From: an uncultured Alphaproteobacteria bacterium
GTDB taxonomy: Bacteria > Pseudomonadota > Alphaproteobacteria > HIMB59 > GCA-002718135
Reading direction: 5' to 3'
Assembly (NCBI GenBank): GCA_902589095.1
Contig: CACIRR010000004.1
Coordinates: 1-44,367 of the forward strand
Length of the DNA: 44,367 nucleotides
The position numbers and the translations under genes are program-made. The stretch's first letter is position 1; each line of letters begins with the position of its first letter. The notes below the pieces were generated by a model that worked only from the letters and a program-made list of their open reading frames with translations, was not told where the DNA came from and did not search any database. Below, piece after piece: positions 8,177 through 18,421 of this stretch.

Positions 8177-9647
8177 GTGTTATTAAATTTTTTATTGTTT
8201 TTTTCCAAGTTGCAACTTTTTTTTGTACAATCGATTTTTTAATTTTTGGTTTTGTTTCTTTATTTTTTTTCCACAATTTTTTAATATCATTTGTATTTTT
8301 TATTATACCCGCACTAAGTCCAGCTAAATATGCGGCTCCAAGAGATGTTGTTTCTATATTTTCAGGTTTTATAATTTTTACTTGTGTTACATTAGATAAA
8401 CTTTGAAGAAAATTATTATTATTGATCATACCACCGTCAACTCTTATCTCGGAAATACTAATCTTGGCATCCCTTTCCATTGACTCTATAAGATCTAATG
8501 TTTGGTATGAAAGACTATCTAGTGTTGCTTTTATAATATCTGCTTGAGAAGTATTTCTTGTTAAGCCAAATATTGCACCTCTTGTATTTGGTTCCCAATG
8601 AGGTGCCCCAAGGCCTGTAAGTGCGGGGATTAAAATGACGTTTTCATTTTCATTTGCTAGAGAGTAAAGTTTATCAGTTTCTTTTGAATTTTTAAAAAAC
8701 ATCATATTATCTCTGAGCCATTGAATTGCTGATCCAGCAACAAAAATACTACCTTCATAACAAAACATTTTTTTTCCATTAATTTTAAATGCAACAGTTG
8801 TTAAAAGTTTATTTGAAGATAGCTTAAACTTAGTTCCTATATTCATTAATAAAAAACATCCAGTTCCATAGGTGCTTTTAGATTGTCCCGCACTAAAACA
8901 GGCTTGACCAATTGTTGCTGCCTGCTGATCTCCAGCCATTCCTCCTATTTGAATCTCACCACCAAATAATTTGGTACTACCGAAGTCGTAAGCATTTTCC
9001 TTTACTTCAGGTAAAATATTTTTATCAATTTTAAAAAGTGTTAATAGTTCCTTGGACCACTCTTCTTTAATAGAGTCATAAAGCATTGTTCTTGATGCAT
9101 TTGTTATATCTGTGAAATGCGACTTTCCTTCTGTGAGTTTCCAAAGAAGCCAAGTATCAATAGTTCCAAATAAAATATTTTTATTTGAAATTTTCTTTTT
9201 GTTAGAGACTTTATTTAATATCCACTTAATTTTTGTCGCAGAAAAATATGGATCTAAGACTAAACCTGTAATTTTTTGTATAATTTTATCTTTATTTTGT
9301 GTTTTTAATTTTTCACAATACTCAGCTGTCCTCCTATCTTGCCATACAATTGCTTTGTATAAAGGTTTTCCAGTAATTTTATTCCAGAGAACTGTGGTCT
9401 CTCTTTGGTTGGTTATGCCAATAGAGGCTATTTGGTTTGGTTTAAGTTTATTTTTTTTGATTGTTAATTGAATTAATTTTTTAACATCATTCCATATTTC
9501 CTCAGCATCATGTTCTACCCATCCATCTTTAGGAAAAAATTGTCTAAATTCTTTTTGTTGAATATTTTTTATTTTAAATTTATCATCGTATAAAACCACT
9601 CTAGAGCTGGTTGTGCCTTGGTCAATTGATAATATATATCTCTTCAT
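8166..9647 (-). CDS. glpK: Glycerol kinase
   Basis: GlpK phosphorylates glycerol to sn-glycerol 3-phosphate with ATP in the cytoplasm. 493 residues is full length for the FGGY kinase family. Motifs include MKRYILSIDQGTTSSRVVLY (phosphate-binding), GITNQRETTVLWNK and IVWQDRRTAEYC (glycerol site), GMAGDQQAATIGQACF, and TSLGAAYLAGLSAG near the C-terminus. The start is two bases after the parE stop on the same strand, so glpK is probably cotranscribed with parE, an unusual partner. No glycerol facilitator or glycerol-3-phosphate dehydrogenase is visible. It converges with the glutamine amidotransferase gene, overlapping by 11 bases. Confidence 0.96.
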   Translation of the reverse strand: MKRYILSIDQGTTSSRVVLYDDKFKIKNIQQKEFRQFFPKDGWVEHDAEEIWNDVKKLIQLTIKKNKLKPNQIASIGITNQRETTVLWNKITGKPLYKAIVWQDRRTAEYCEKLKTQNKDKIIQKITGLVLDPYFSATKIKWILNKVSNKKKISNKNILFGTIDTWLLWKLTEGKSHFTDITNASRTMLYDSIKEEWSKELLTLFKIDKNILPEVKENAYDFGSTKLFGGEIQIGGMAGDQQAATIGQACFSAGQSKSTYGTGCFLLMNIGTKFKLSSNKLLTTVAFKINGKKMFCYEGSIFVAGSAIQWLRDNMMFFKNSKETDKLYSLANENENVILIPALTGLGAPHWEPNTRGAIFGLTRNTSQADIIKATLDSLSYQTLDLIESMERDAKISISEIRVDGGMINNNNFLQSLSNVTQVKIIKPENIETTSLGAAYLAGLSAGIIKNTNDIKKLWKKNKETKPKIKKSIVQKKVATWKKTIKNLITLNN

Positions 9648-9649
9648 AA

Positions 9650-11584
9650 TTAAATATCTATTTGATTTGTAAAGTTAGCATTTTCTTGAATAAACTTAAA
9701 TCTATATTCAGCCTTTTTACCCATCAAAGACTCAAATAATTTTTCCGTTTCTTTCAGTTCTTTTTTTCCTTGCTTAATGTTTACATTTAATAATTTTCTT
9801 TTTTCTGGATTCATTGTAGTTGATTTCAATTGGTCTGCAGGCATTTCCCCAAGTCCTTTGTAACGACTTAACGTAGGAATTATTTTTTTAAATTCTGATT
9901 TAATTATTTTATCTTTTTCGTTCTCATCATATGCATAAAATATTTTTTCTTTATGTTGTATTTTAAAAAGAGGTGGCATAGCTAAAAACAATCTATTATT
10001 GTCAATAATGGGTCTCATATACTTATAAATAAAAGTAATTAGTAAAGTTGCAATATGTGAACCATCAACATCAGCATCGGTCATCAGAATAACTTTTTCA
10101 TATCGTAATTTTGCTAAATCAAAATTTTTACCAATACCACACCCCAAAGACTGAATAAGATTTTGAATTTCATTATTATCAGCAATCTTTGATAAACTGA
10201 CACTAAAAACATTTAATATTTTACCTCTAAGTGGAAGAATTGCCTGCAATTCTCTGTCTCTTGCTTGCTTAGCTGAACCTCCTGCGCTATCGCCTTCAAC
10301 AATAAATAGTTCCGTACCTTCAATTCCTTTACTGGAACAATCAACTAGTTTACCAGGAAGTTTATTTCTCTCTTTGATTGATTTTCTCTCTAACTCTTTT
10401 ATTTTTGTCAAATCAGTTCTAAGTAAAGATCTTTCAATTAAAGTTTCAAGAAGAGTTTTTGCAATTTTTTTATTAGAATTTAGCCATAATAAAAATTCAT
10501 TTTGAATAAGGTTTTCAAGATGTTTTTGAAGCTTTGGCATTATGATTCTTTTTTTTGTTTGTCCTTCAAAGCTTGGTTCATTGATAAATATCGAGATAAC
10601 TATGTCTGAATAGTCAGATAAATCATTGATACTAATGTTTGATATTTTTGCGATTTGGTTTTTTTGACCATATAATTTGATCGCTTTTAGCATACCATTT
10701 TTAAAACCATTTTCATGGGAGCCTCCATCTGGCGTTTCAATAGTATTACAAAAAGAAATCAACGATGATTTTTCATTTTGATTAAAGCAAGTAAATATTT
10801 CACATTTTTCATTTTCATTTATTTTTTTAATTATTGAAAATTTTTTATCAAATAACCTAGCGGAACTTTTGTTAATAATATCTAAAAAATCAGCAATACC
10901 ATTTTTAAAATGAAATTTTTCAAATTCTGGAGTGCTGTCTTTTATTAATTCTTTATCAACCTTAAATTCTATTGACGTCCCTGAAACAAGAACAGCTTTC
11001 ATTTTTATAAACTCATATAATTTTTTAGGAGAGAATTGAGTAGTCTCAAATATTGACTCATCAGGTATAAAATTAATTTCAGTACCTTTTACATTTTTTT
11101 TGCACTTTTCTATCTTAATCTTTGTCTTTGCTCTCCCCTTTGCATATATTTGTGAATATTTTTTTCCATTTTTAAAAACTATTACTTGTAAATATGAGCT
11201 TAGAGCATTTACTACGGAAATACCAACACCATGCAATCCACCTGAAGTTTTGTAAGAATTATTATCAAACTTACCACCAGCATGAAGTGTTGAGAGGACT
11301 ATTTCTAATGCTCTTTTATTTTTAAATTTTGGATGAAAATCTACAGGTATTCCTCTTCCATTATCTTTAATTTTAATGGATCCATCTTTTTTATAATGAA
11401 AAGAAACTTCACTAGCATGGCCTGCAACAACTTCATCTATGCTATTATCTAACACTTCATTGACAAGATGATGCAATCCTTGCTCATTAGTGCTCCCAAT
11501 GTACATACCTGGTCGTTTTCTTACTGGCTCTAAACCCTCCAAAACTTCAATGTTTTTTGCAGAGTAGTTCGTTTTTTTAGACAT
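9650..11584 (-). CDS. parE: DNA topoisomerase IV subunit B (ParE)
   Basis: ParE is the ATPase subunit of topoisomerase IV, which decatenates daughter chromosomes with ParC. The GHKL ATPase domain shows EGLEPVRKRPGMYIGS, VLDNSIDEVVAGHA, DNGRGIPVDFHPK and GGLHGVGISVVNALSS. The Toprim domain shows ELFIVEGDSAGGSAKQARDR, PLRGKILNV and ILMTDADVDGSHIATLL. The spacing GMYIGSTNEQGLHHLVNEVLD and the length of about 644 residues fit ParE better than the longer GyrB. A TTG codon at 11599 would add five residues, but ATG 11584 (MSKKTNYSAKN) is the better start. It follows the glnA terminator and runs directly into glpK. Confidence 0.93.
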   Translation of the reverse strand: MSKKTNYSAKNIEVLEGLEPVRKRPGMYIGSTNEQGLHHLVNEVLDNSIDEVVAGHASEVSFHYKKDGSIKIKDNGRGIPVDFHPKFKNKRALEIVLSTLHAGGKFDNNSYKTSGGLHGVGISVVNALSSYLQVIVFKNGKKYSQIYAKGRAKTKIKIEKCKKNVKGTEINFIPDESIFETTQFSPKKLYEFIKMKAVLVSGTSIEFKVDKELIKDSTPEFEKFHFKNGIADFLDIINKSSARLFDKKFSIIKKINENEKCEIFTCFNQNEKSSLISFCNTIETPDGGSHENGFKNGMLKAIKLYGQKNQIAKISNISINDLSDYSDIVISIFINEPSFEGQTKKRIIMPKLQKHLENLIQNEFLLWLNSNKKIAKTLLETLIERSLLRTDLTKIKELERKSIKERNKLPGKLVDCSSKGIEGTELFIVEGDSAGGSAKQARDRELQAILPLRGKILNVFSVSLSKIADNNEIQNLIQSLGCGIGKNFDLAKLRYEKVILMTDADVDGSHIATLLITFIYKYMRPIIDNNRLFLAMPPLFKIQHKEKIFYAYDENEKDKIIKSEFKKIIPTLSRYKGLGEMPADQLKSTTMNPEKRKLLNVNIKQGKKELKETEKLFESLMGKKAEYRFKFIQENANFTNQIDI

Positions 11585-11619
11585 ATTTTTTAGTATCAAA
11601 AGTATCGAGAAAATTACAT

Positions 11620-11652
11620 AAAAAAAACCGCCAACAATTAAGTTGGCGGTTT
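11620..11652 (-). terminator. Intrinsic terminator after glnA
   Basis: Perfect 11-bp inverted repeat: AAACCGCCAAC (11625-11635) and GTTGGCGGTTT (11642-11652) around a six-base loop. On the minus strand it is followed by an uninterrupted T run (the A run at 11620-11627 of the plus strand). It lies 22 bases beyond the glnA stop and separates glnA from parE. One of the two clearest terminators in the window. Confidence 0.92.
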
Positions 11653-11674
11653 GACTCTAACAAATAAAAAATTT

Positions 11675-13105
11675 TTAAGCGTCGTAATATAATTTAAATT
11701 CGTGCGGATGAGGCTGAATGTTAACAGGGTTAACTTCATTTTCTCTTTTATAATTAATGTATGTTTCAATTAGATCTTTAGTGAAAACATCACCCTCAAG
11801 CAAAAATGCATGATCTTTTTCTAATGCATCTAGTGCTTCTGCTAATGAACCTGGTGTAGAAGGAATTTTTGCCAAAACATCAGCGGGCGCTTCATAAATA
11901 TTTATATCTGTTGGCTCACCTGGATCTATTTTATTTTTTACACCATCTAATCCAGCCATTAACATTGCTGCAAATGCAAGATAAGGGTTTGCAGTTGGAT
12001 CTGGGCATCTGAACTCCATTCTTTTTGATTTAGGGCTAGATGAATAAGTTGGTATTCTAACTGAAGCCGTTCTGTTTCTTTGAGAGTAAGCGATATTTAC
12101 AGGCGCCTCAAATCCGGGAACTAGTCTTTTGTAAGAATTAGTTGTTGGTGCACAAAAAGCTAGAAGGGCAGGGGCATGTTTTAATATGCCACCAATATAG
12201 TTAAGAGCGATATCACTCAAATCAGCATAGTTACCTTTTTTATACATCAATGTATCACCATCTTTCCAGATACTTTGATGAACATGCATTCCAGAGCCAT
12301 TATCACCAAACAAAGGTTTTGGCATAAATGTTGCTGAAAGTCCGTGCAATTTAGCTACATTTTTTACCACGTATTTGTACTTCATTAAATCATCAGCCAT
12401 TGAAACGAGTGGGGCAAACTCTAAATCGATCTCTTGTTGGCCACCTGTTGCAACTTCATGGTGATGGGCCTCAACTGTAAGACCAATATCTTGCATAGTC
12501 ATAACCATTTCAGTTCTTACATCATGCATACTATCAACTGGTGGTAGAGGAAAGTAGCCCTCTTTATGACGAGGTTTATGACCTAAATTTGGCCCTTCAT
12601 CCTTTCCTGTATTCCAAGTGCCTTCATTTGAGTCAACCTCATGAAAAGCGAAGTTTGATCCTGAATCATACTTAACATCATTAAAAATGAAGAATTCAGC
12701 TTCTGGACCAAAATATGCAGTATCACCCATACCTGACGATTTTAAATATCCTTCAGCTTTTTTTGCTATGTTTCTAGGGTCTCTTGAATAATTTTCCTTA
12801 GTAATTGGGTCTTTAATATCACAATAAAAAGCTATTGTTTTTTCTGAAAAGAAAGGATCGATGTAGGCTGTTGTCACATCAGGAACAACTATCATATCAC
12901 TGTTTTCTATAGCTTGGAAACCTCTTACAGAAGAGCCATCAAAACCAAGACCATCTTCAAAGATATCTTCTTCTAAAAATTTTATCGGAATAGTGAAATG
13001 ATGCGTAGTTCCAGGAACATCAGTAAACCTCATGTCTACCATCTTAATATCTAAATCTTTAATCTGTTTTAATAATTCAGCTGGCGTTGAGCAGTTAAAT
13101 TTCAT
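11675..13105 (-). CDS. glnA: Glutamine synthetase type I
   Basis: GlnA makes glutamine from glutamate, ammonia and ATP and is the main route of ammonium assimilation. 476 residues, typical of dodecameric GSI. Landmarks are [77 protein letters not shown], then SVRIP and [19 protein letters not shown] tyrosine in the C-terminal [10 protein letters not shown] stretch sits where GSI-beta enzymes are adenylylated. The ATG at 13105 follows a GGAG at 13113-13116. The 250-base leader holds two glutamine riboswitch aptamers and a hairpin next to the ribosome binding site, so expression is probably repressed by glutamine. A strong terminator follows. Confidence 0.98.
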   Translation of the reverse strand: MKFNCSTPAELLKQIKDLDIKMVDMRFTDVPGTTHHFTIPIKFLEEDIFEDGLGFDGSSVRGFQAIENSDMIVVPDVTTAYIDPFFSEKTIAFYCDIKDPITKENYSRDPRNIAKKAEGYLKSSGMGDTAYFGPEAEFFIFNDVKYDSGSNFAFHEVDSNEGTWNTGKDEGPNLGHKPRHKEGYFPLPPVDSMHDVRTEMVMTMQDIGLTVEAHHHEVATGGQQEIDLEFAPLVSMADDLMKYKYVVKNVAKLHGLSATFMPKPLFGDNGSGMHVHQSIWKDGDTLMYKKGNYADLSDIALNYIGGILKHAPALLAFCAPTTNSYKRLVPGFEAPVNIAYSQRNRTASVRIPTYSSSPKSKRMEFRCPDPTANPYLAFAAMLMAGLDGVKNKIDPGEPTDINIYEAPADVLAKIPSTPGSLAEALDALEKDHAFLLEGDVFTKDLIETYINYKRENEVNPVNIQPHPHEFKLYYDA

Positions 13106-13128
13106 AATTTATCTCCATCAAGTTAAGC

Positions 13129-13149
13129 AAACTCTAACCATTAGAGCTT
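13129..13149 (-). promoter_or_regulatory. Hairpin before glnA ribosome binding site (candidate expression platform)
   Basis: On the glnA strand the sequence AAGCTCTAATGGTTAGAGTT forms a stem of about nine pairs (one G-U) with a three-base loop. It lies about 12 bases upstream of the GGAG ribosome binding site and about 40 bases after the second glutamine aptamer. No T run follows, so if it is part of the switch it would act on translation rather than as a terminator. Its role is inference from position. Confidence 0.45.
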
Positions 13150-13189
13150 ACTAAATAATCATGCGCTAGTTATGAAAGTTCTGCTTTTA

Positions 13190-13246
13190 AAGCGTTCCTT
13201 CGGCAGGTGCCTACTTCCGACTCTTACTAATAAGAGTTGAACGAAT
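13190..13246 (-). promoter_or_regulatory. Glutamine riboswitch aptamer 2 (glnA RNA motif)
   Basis: Second aptamer in transcription order. On the minus strand, P1 is CGTTC (13243-13239) pairing with GAACG (13197-13193). The P2 stem ACTCTTA/TAAGAGT lies inside, followed by the conserved CGGAAGTAGG (13219-13210), a short GGC/GCC stem and the conserved CCGAAGGAACGC (complement of 13192-13203). These are the invariant blocks of the glnA motif, a known glutamine-binding riboswitch class of cyanobacteria and marine metagenomes. About 85 bases separate it from the glnA start codon. Confidence 0.9.
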
Positions 13247-13257
13247 TCAAACTTTTG

Positions 13258-13317
13258 CATGCGTTCCTTCAGTCTTAAGACCTACTTCCGATCTAGGATG
13301 AACCTAAATTGAACGAT
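13258..13317 (-). promoter_or_regulatory. Glutamine riboswitch aptamer 1 (glnA RNA motif)
   Basis: First aptamer, 40 bases after the glnB stop. On the minus strand, P1 is CGTTC (13315-13311) with GAACG (13266-13262). P2 is TTTAGG/CCTAGA, then come the conserved CGGAAGTAGG (13290-13281), a GTC/GAC stem and GAAGGAACGC (13270-13261). The position just before GAAGG is CT rather than the CC of aptamer 2, a change that keeps pairing through G-U. It is joined to aptamer 2 by about 11 bases, making a tandem pair. Confidence 0.9.
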
Positions 13318-13358
13318 TAGTTGCCTTTTATTGTTTTTAGAGGAAATGTAAAGTTAAT

Positions 13359-14854
<1,496 letters not shown>

Positions 14855-14909
14855 TTTTTTGGTATAGCGAATAAACTTTATTAATAAAACTTATATTTGT
14901 TAATTTAAC

Positions 14910-14987
14910 GGCGAACGTAGCTCAGTTGGTTAGAGCGCGGCCTTGTGGTGGCCGATGTCGTGGGTTCGAATCCCATCGTTCGCCCCA
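14910..14987 (+). tRNA. tRNA-His (GTG)
   Basis: The cloverleaf has acceptor GCGAACG paired with CGTTCGC, an extra 5' G (14910) opposite the C discriminator as in histidine tRNAs, anticodon GTG in the loop TTGTGGT, and an encoded CCA. It is followed by a 77-base spacer to tRNA-Leu, which contains an AT-rich inverted repeat (14987-14995 with 15005-15013) without a T run. Confidence 0.97.
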
Positions 14988-15064
14988 AATATAAAAAAAA
15001 CCACTTTATATTTCAATTTCTCTATTGTTTTTTATTGTATTCATCATAAAAGCGGCAGAATAAT

Positions 15065-15149
15065 GGGCCGGTGGTGGAATTGGTAGACACGCTAGATTTA
15101 GGTTCTAGTGCCGCGAGGTGTGAAGGTTCAAGTCCTTTCCGGCCTACCA
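15065..15149 (+). tRNA. tRNA-Leu (TAG)
   Basis: 85 bases with a long variable arm (TGCCGCGAGGTGT), acceptor GGGCCGG with CCGGCCT (first pair G-U), D arm GTGGAATTGGTAGACAC and anticodon TAG in the loop TTTAGGT. Discriminator A and CCA are encoded. It ends 16 bases before tig and may be processed from the same transcript. Confidence 0.96.
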
Positions 15150-15165
15150 TTAAAGGGGAAAATTT

Positions 15166-16512
15166 ATGTCTGTTAAAGAAATAAAATCAGCAACTCTATA
15201 TAAAGAGTACGCCGTTGAAATACCATATCAGGAAATTAATGGAATAATAGACAAGAAAATAAATGAAATACAACCAACTGTTTCCATACCAGGTTTTAGA
15301 AAAGGAAAAGCCCCTATTAGTATCGTGAGAAAAAAATATGAGGACAATATAATATCTGAAGCTATTGAAAGATTAGTTCAAGATAAAACTAAAAATTTAC
15401 TTGATGAAAAAAATCTTAAACCCTTTATTCAGCCAAGAGTAGATTTAAAAAAATTTGAAAAGAATCAGCCAATTGAAGTTGAGATAAAAATCAATTTAGA
15501 ACCAGAAATAAAATTAAAAGATTTTAAAAAAATTGATTTAACAAATTATGAAATAAATTTAGACAAACAGATAATTGATAAAAACTATAAAGAGTTTTTA
15601 AATAATCAAAAAAAATACACACCTATAACAAATTCTAGAGAAATAAAAAAATCAGACAGAGTTATTTTAAATTTATCATCTGAAAATGAAGATGTTCCAG
15701 ATTTTTTAAAATCGCAAAAGAATTTACCTTTAATAATTAATTCAGAATTACAAATTCTTCCAAATTTAGGGTCTAAGTTATTAAGTAAAAAGTTAAAAAA
15801 AGGAGATAAAGATAAATTTGGTCTCGATATTTCAAAATCTATAAAATCAGATAAAGAATTTATTGCTGATTTTGATATTGAGATAGTTGAGATTGAGGAG
15901 TCAGCTCCTTTTAAAGTAGACAAAGAATTTTTAGAAAAAAATGGTTTAAAAAATGAAGAAGAATTAAAAAATAATTTAGAAATTAGTCTAAAGTCTCAAT
16001 ATGAAAATGGCATTAAACAAATTGAAAAAAAACAATTGATGGATGTTTTAGATAAAGAACATCAATTTGATCTACCCCAAGGTATTGTTGATCAAGAGTT
16101 TAGTGATATTTGGCATAGGATTGAGCATGCAAAAAAAGATAATAAACTAGATGATGATGATAAAAAATTAACTGATGATAAACTAAAAAAAAGATATGAA
16201 AAAATTTCTAAAAGACGAGTTAAGCTTTCAATTCTTTTGCAATTTATTGCCAAAGAACAAAAAATTTCAGTTGATGAAAAGGAACTAACCAACGGGATGA
16301 TGGCTTATGCTTCTCAATATCCTGGTCAAGAAAAGCAAATAATAGAGTATTTTAAAAAGAATCCGTCAGCAATAGAAACTGTGAGAGGACCTATTTTAGA
16401 AGAAAAAGTAATAAACTCTGTAATTTCTTCTTCTAACATTGTTAAGAAAAAGATAACCAAAACGGAATATGAGAATTTAGAAAAAAAAACATTTGATGTG
16501 AGCAAGGATTAA
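15166..16512 (+). CDS. tig: Trigger factor
   Basis: Trigger factor is the ribosome-associated chaperone at the peptide exit. 448 residues. The N-terminal ribosome-docking signature is GFRKGKAP (about residues 45-52). The middle FKBP-like domain, about residues 160-245, is divergent: [19 protein letters not shown] lacks the usual glycine-rich part of the active site, so prolyl isomerase activity is doubtful. The C-terminal helical chaperone region follows and is rich in lysine and glutamate. ATG 15166 has AAAGGGG nine bases upstream. It is three bases from clpP, so tig, clpP and clpX form a likely operon. Confidence 0.95.
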   Translation: MSVKEIKSATLYKEYAVEIPYQEINGIIDKKINEIQPTVSIPGFRKGKAPISIVRKKYEDNIISEAIERLVQDKTKNLLDEKNLKPFIQPRVDLKKFEKNQPIEVEIKINLEPEIKLKDFKKIDLTNYEINLDKQIIDKNYKEFLNNQKKYTPITNSREIKKSDRVILNLSSENEDVPDFLKSQKNLPLIINSELQILPNLGSKLLSKKLKKGDKDKFGLDISKSIKSDKEFIADFDIEIVEIEESAPFKVDKEFLEKNGLKNEEELKNNLEISLKSQYENGIKQIEKKQLMDVLDKEHQFDLPQGIVDQEFSDIWHRIEHAKKDNKLDDDDKKLTDDKLKKRYEKISKRRVKLSILLQFIAKEQKISVDEKELTNGMMAYASQYPGQEKQIIEYFKKNPSAIETVRGPILEEKVINSVISSSNIVKKKITKTEYENLEKKTFDVSKD

Positions 16513-16514
16513 TT

Positions 16515-17126
16515 ATGAAAGATGTTGAAAAAATAACTAATAATTTAATACCGATGGTGGTGGAACAATCTTCTCGTGGAGAGAGAGCTTATGATATTTA
16601 TTCAAGATTGCTTAAAGAAAGAATTATTTTTTTAACCGGACCAATTGATGATAATATTGCAAGCTTAATTTGTGCCCAACTTCTTTTTCTTGAGTCAGAA
16701 AATCCAAAAAAAGAAATATCATTTTATATAAATTCACCAGGGGGGATTGTTTGGTCTGGTCTAGCGATTTACGACACTATGCAATACATTTCATCTAAGG
16801 TAATGACTATATGCATAGGTCAAGCTGCTTCTGCTGGTTCTTTATTGCTAACGGCTGGATCTGAAGGAATGAGATTCTCTTTACCTAATTCAAGAATTAT
16901 GGTGCATCAGCCAAGCGGAGGTTATCAAGGGCAGGTTACAGATATAGAAATTCATACTAATGAAATTAAAAAAACTAAGGAGAAATTAAATCAAATTTAT
17001 TCAAAGCACACAAAAAAGAAAATAAAGGAAATAGAATTAATTATGGAAAGGGATAAGTATTTTTCTCCGGAAGAAGCAATTAAGTTTGGACTTATCGACA
17101 AGATAGTAGAAAGTAGAAAAAGTTAG
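16515..17126 (+). CDS. clpP: ATP-dependent Clp protease proteolytic subunit
   Basis: ClpP is the serine protease chamber that works with ClpX or ClpA. 203 residues with an intact triad: Ser106 in [10 protein letters not shown], His131 in IMVHQPSGG and Asp180 in [19 protein letters not shown] (71-77) is the substrate-binding strand. A short N-terminal stretch before [19 protein letters not shown] may be a processed propeptide. The TAG stop overlaps the GTG start of clpX by one base. Confidence 0.98.
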   Translation: MKDVEKITNNLIPMVVEQSSRGERAYDIYSRLLKERIIFLTGPIDDNIASLICAQLLFLESENPKKEISFYINSPGGIVWSGLAIYDTMQYISSKVMTICIGQAASAGSLLLTAGSEGMRFSLPNSRIMVHQPSGGYQGQVTDIEIHTNEIKKTKEKLNQIYSKHTKKKIKEIELIMERDKYFSPEEAIKFGLIDKIVESRKS

Positions 17127-18388
17127 TGAGTAAGAAAGACGAAAAAGATTCATTGTTTTGTTCTTTTTGTGGAAAAAGTCAAAAAGAAGTAAAAAAGTTA
17201 ATTGCCGGTCCAACAGTATTCGTTTGTGATGAATGTGTTGAGCTTTGCATGGATATTATTAAAGAAGATAATAAGAATAATAAATCTAAATTAAAGACTA
17301 ACACCCCAAAGCCTTCTGAGATAAATAAATTTTTAAATGACTTTGTTATTGGTCAGAATAAGGCAAAAAAAAATCTATCTGTAGCTGTTTACAATCATTA
17401 TAAGAGATTATCTAATTCAACGTATGATGATGTTGAGATCTCTAAATCTAATATTTTACTCGTAGGACCGACTGGTACTGGCAAAACTTTGCTAGCACAA
17501 ACTTTAGCTAAAGTTTTGGATGTTCCCTTTACGGTTGCTGATGCTACAAGCTTAACTGAGGCAGGTTATGTTGGTGAGGATGTCGAAAATATAATATTAA
17601 AGTTACTACAAGCATCTGATTATAACGTTGAAAGAGCTCAAAAAGGAATTGTTTATATTGATGAGATAGATAAGATTAGTAGAAAAAGTGATAATCCTTC
17701 TATAACGAGGGATGTGTCTGGAGAGGGCGTTCAGCAAGCACTTTTGAAAATTATGGAAGGTACTATTGCGAGTGTTCCACCTCAAGGTGGAAGAAAACAT
17801 CCTCAGCAAGAATTTTTGCATGTTGATACATCTAATATTTTATTTATTTGTGGAGGTGCTTTTTCGGGCTTAGAGAATATTATAAATCAAAGATTAAAAG
17901 GTTCATCGATTGGTTTTAACTCATCAATTACTGATTTTAGAGATAAGTCTGTCGGCGACTCATTGCAAAGTCTACAAAACGAAGATCTTTTAAAGTTTGG
18001 AATGATTCCTGAATTTATCGGAAGGTTACCCGTTGTTACTACATTGGAAGAACTTGATTTAGATATGTTAATTAGAATTATGCAAGAACCTAAAAATGCT
18101 CTTATCAAACAATATGAAGCGTTGTTCAGAATGGATGGTGTGAACTTAGAAATAAAAAATGACGCACTCAAAGAAATTGCTAAATTAGCTATAGAACAAA
18201 AAACTGGAGCCAGAGGCTTAAGATCTATTTTGGAAACTTTATTAAATGAACTTATGTTCAAAACTCCAGATTATAAAGATTTAGAAAAAATTATTATCAA
18301 TAAAGATGTGGTTAATAAAAAATCAGAAGCTATTATGATATATAATAATAAAAATTCAAATCAAAAAATTTTGGTTAATAAGACTTGA
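17126..18388 (+). CDS. clpX: ATP-dependent Clp protease ATP-binding subunit ClpX
   Basis: ClpX is the AAA+ unfoldase that feeds ClpP. 420 residues from a GTG start sharing one base with the clpP stop. The N-terminal zinc-binding domain has Cys12, Cys15, Cys34 and Cys37. Walker A GPTGTGKT is at 114-121, Walker B is YIDEIDKI, the ClpP-docking loop region shows FIGRLPVV downstream, and sensor 2 is in TGARGLRSI. The neighbour order clpP-clpX-lon-hupB is conserved widely in proteobacteria. Confidence 0.98.
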   Translation: MSKKDEKDSLFCSFCGKSQKEVKKLIAGPTVFVCDECVELCMDIIKEDNKNNKSKLKTNTPKPSEINKFLNDFVIGQNKAKKNLSVAVYNHYKRLSNSTYDDVEISKSNILLVGPTGTGKTLLAQTLAKVLDVPFTVADATSLTEAGYVGEDVENIILKLLQASDYNVERAQKGIVYIDEIDKISRKSDNPSITRDVSGEGVQQALLKIMEGTIASVPPQGGRKHPQQEFLHVDTSNILFICGGAFSGLENIINQRLKGSSIGFNSSITDFRDKSVGDSLQSLQNEDLLKFGMIPEFIGRLPVVTTLEELDLDMLIRIMQEPKNALIKQYEALFRMDGVNLEIKNDALKEIAKLAIEQKTGARGLRSILETLLNELMFKTPDYKDLEKIIINKDVVNKKSEAIMIYNNKNSNQKILVNKT

Positions 18389-18421
18389 TTTTAATAAAAA
18401 AATAATCATCTATTACTTTAT

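Noticed and set aside
9112-9471. 119-codon open frame inside glpK on the opposite strand
   Set aside because: glpK is complete and well matched; the opposing frame looks hydrophobic only because it is antisense to an AT-rich gene.
9650-11584. GyrB instead of ParE
   Set aside because: Length near 644 residues and the N-terminal sequence fit ParE; GyrB proteins are usually longer.
11585-11599. TTG start extending ParE by five residues
   Set aside because: ATG 11584 gives the expected N-terminus, and no better ribosome binding site supports the TTG.
14987-15013. Terminator after tRNA-His
   Set aside because: The inverted repeat (AAATATAAA and TTTATATTT) is purely A-T with a nine-base loop and no T run after it.
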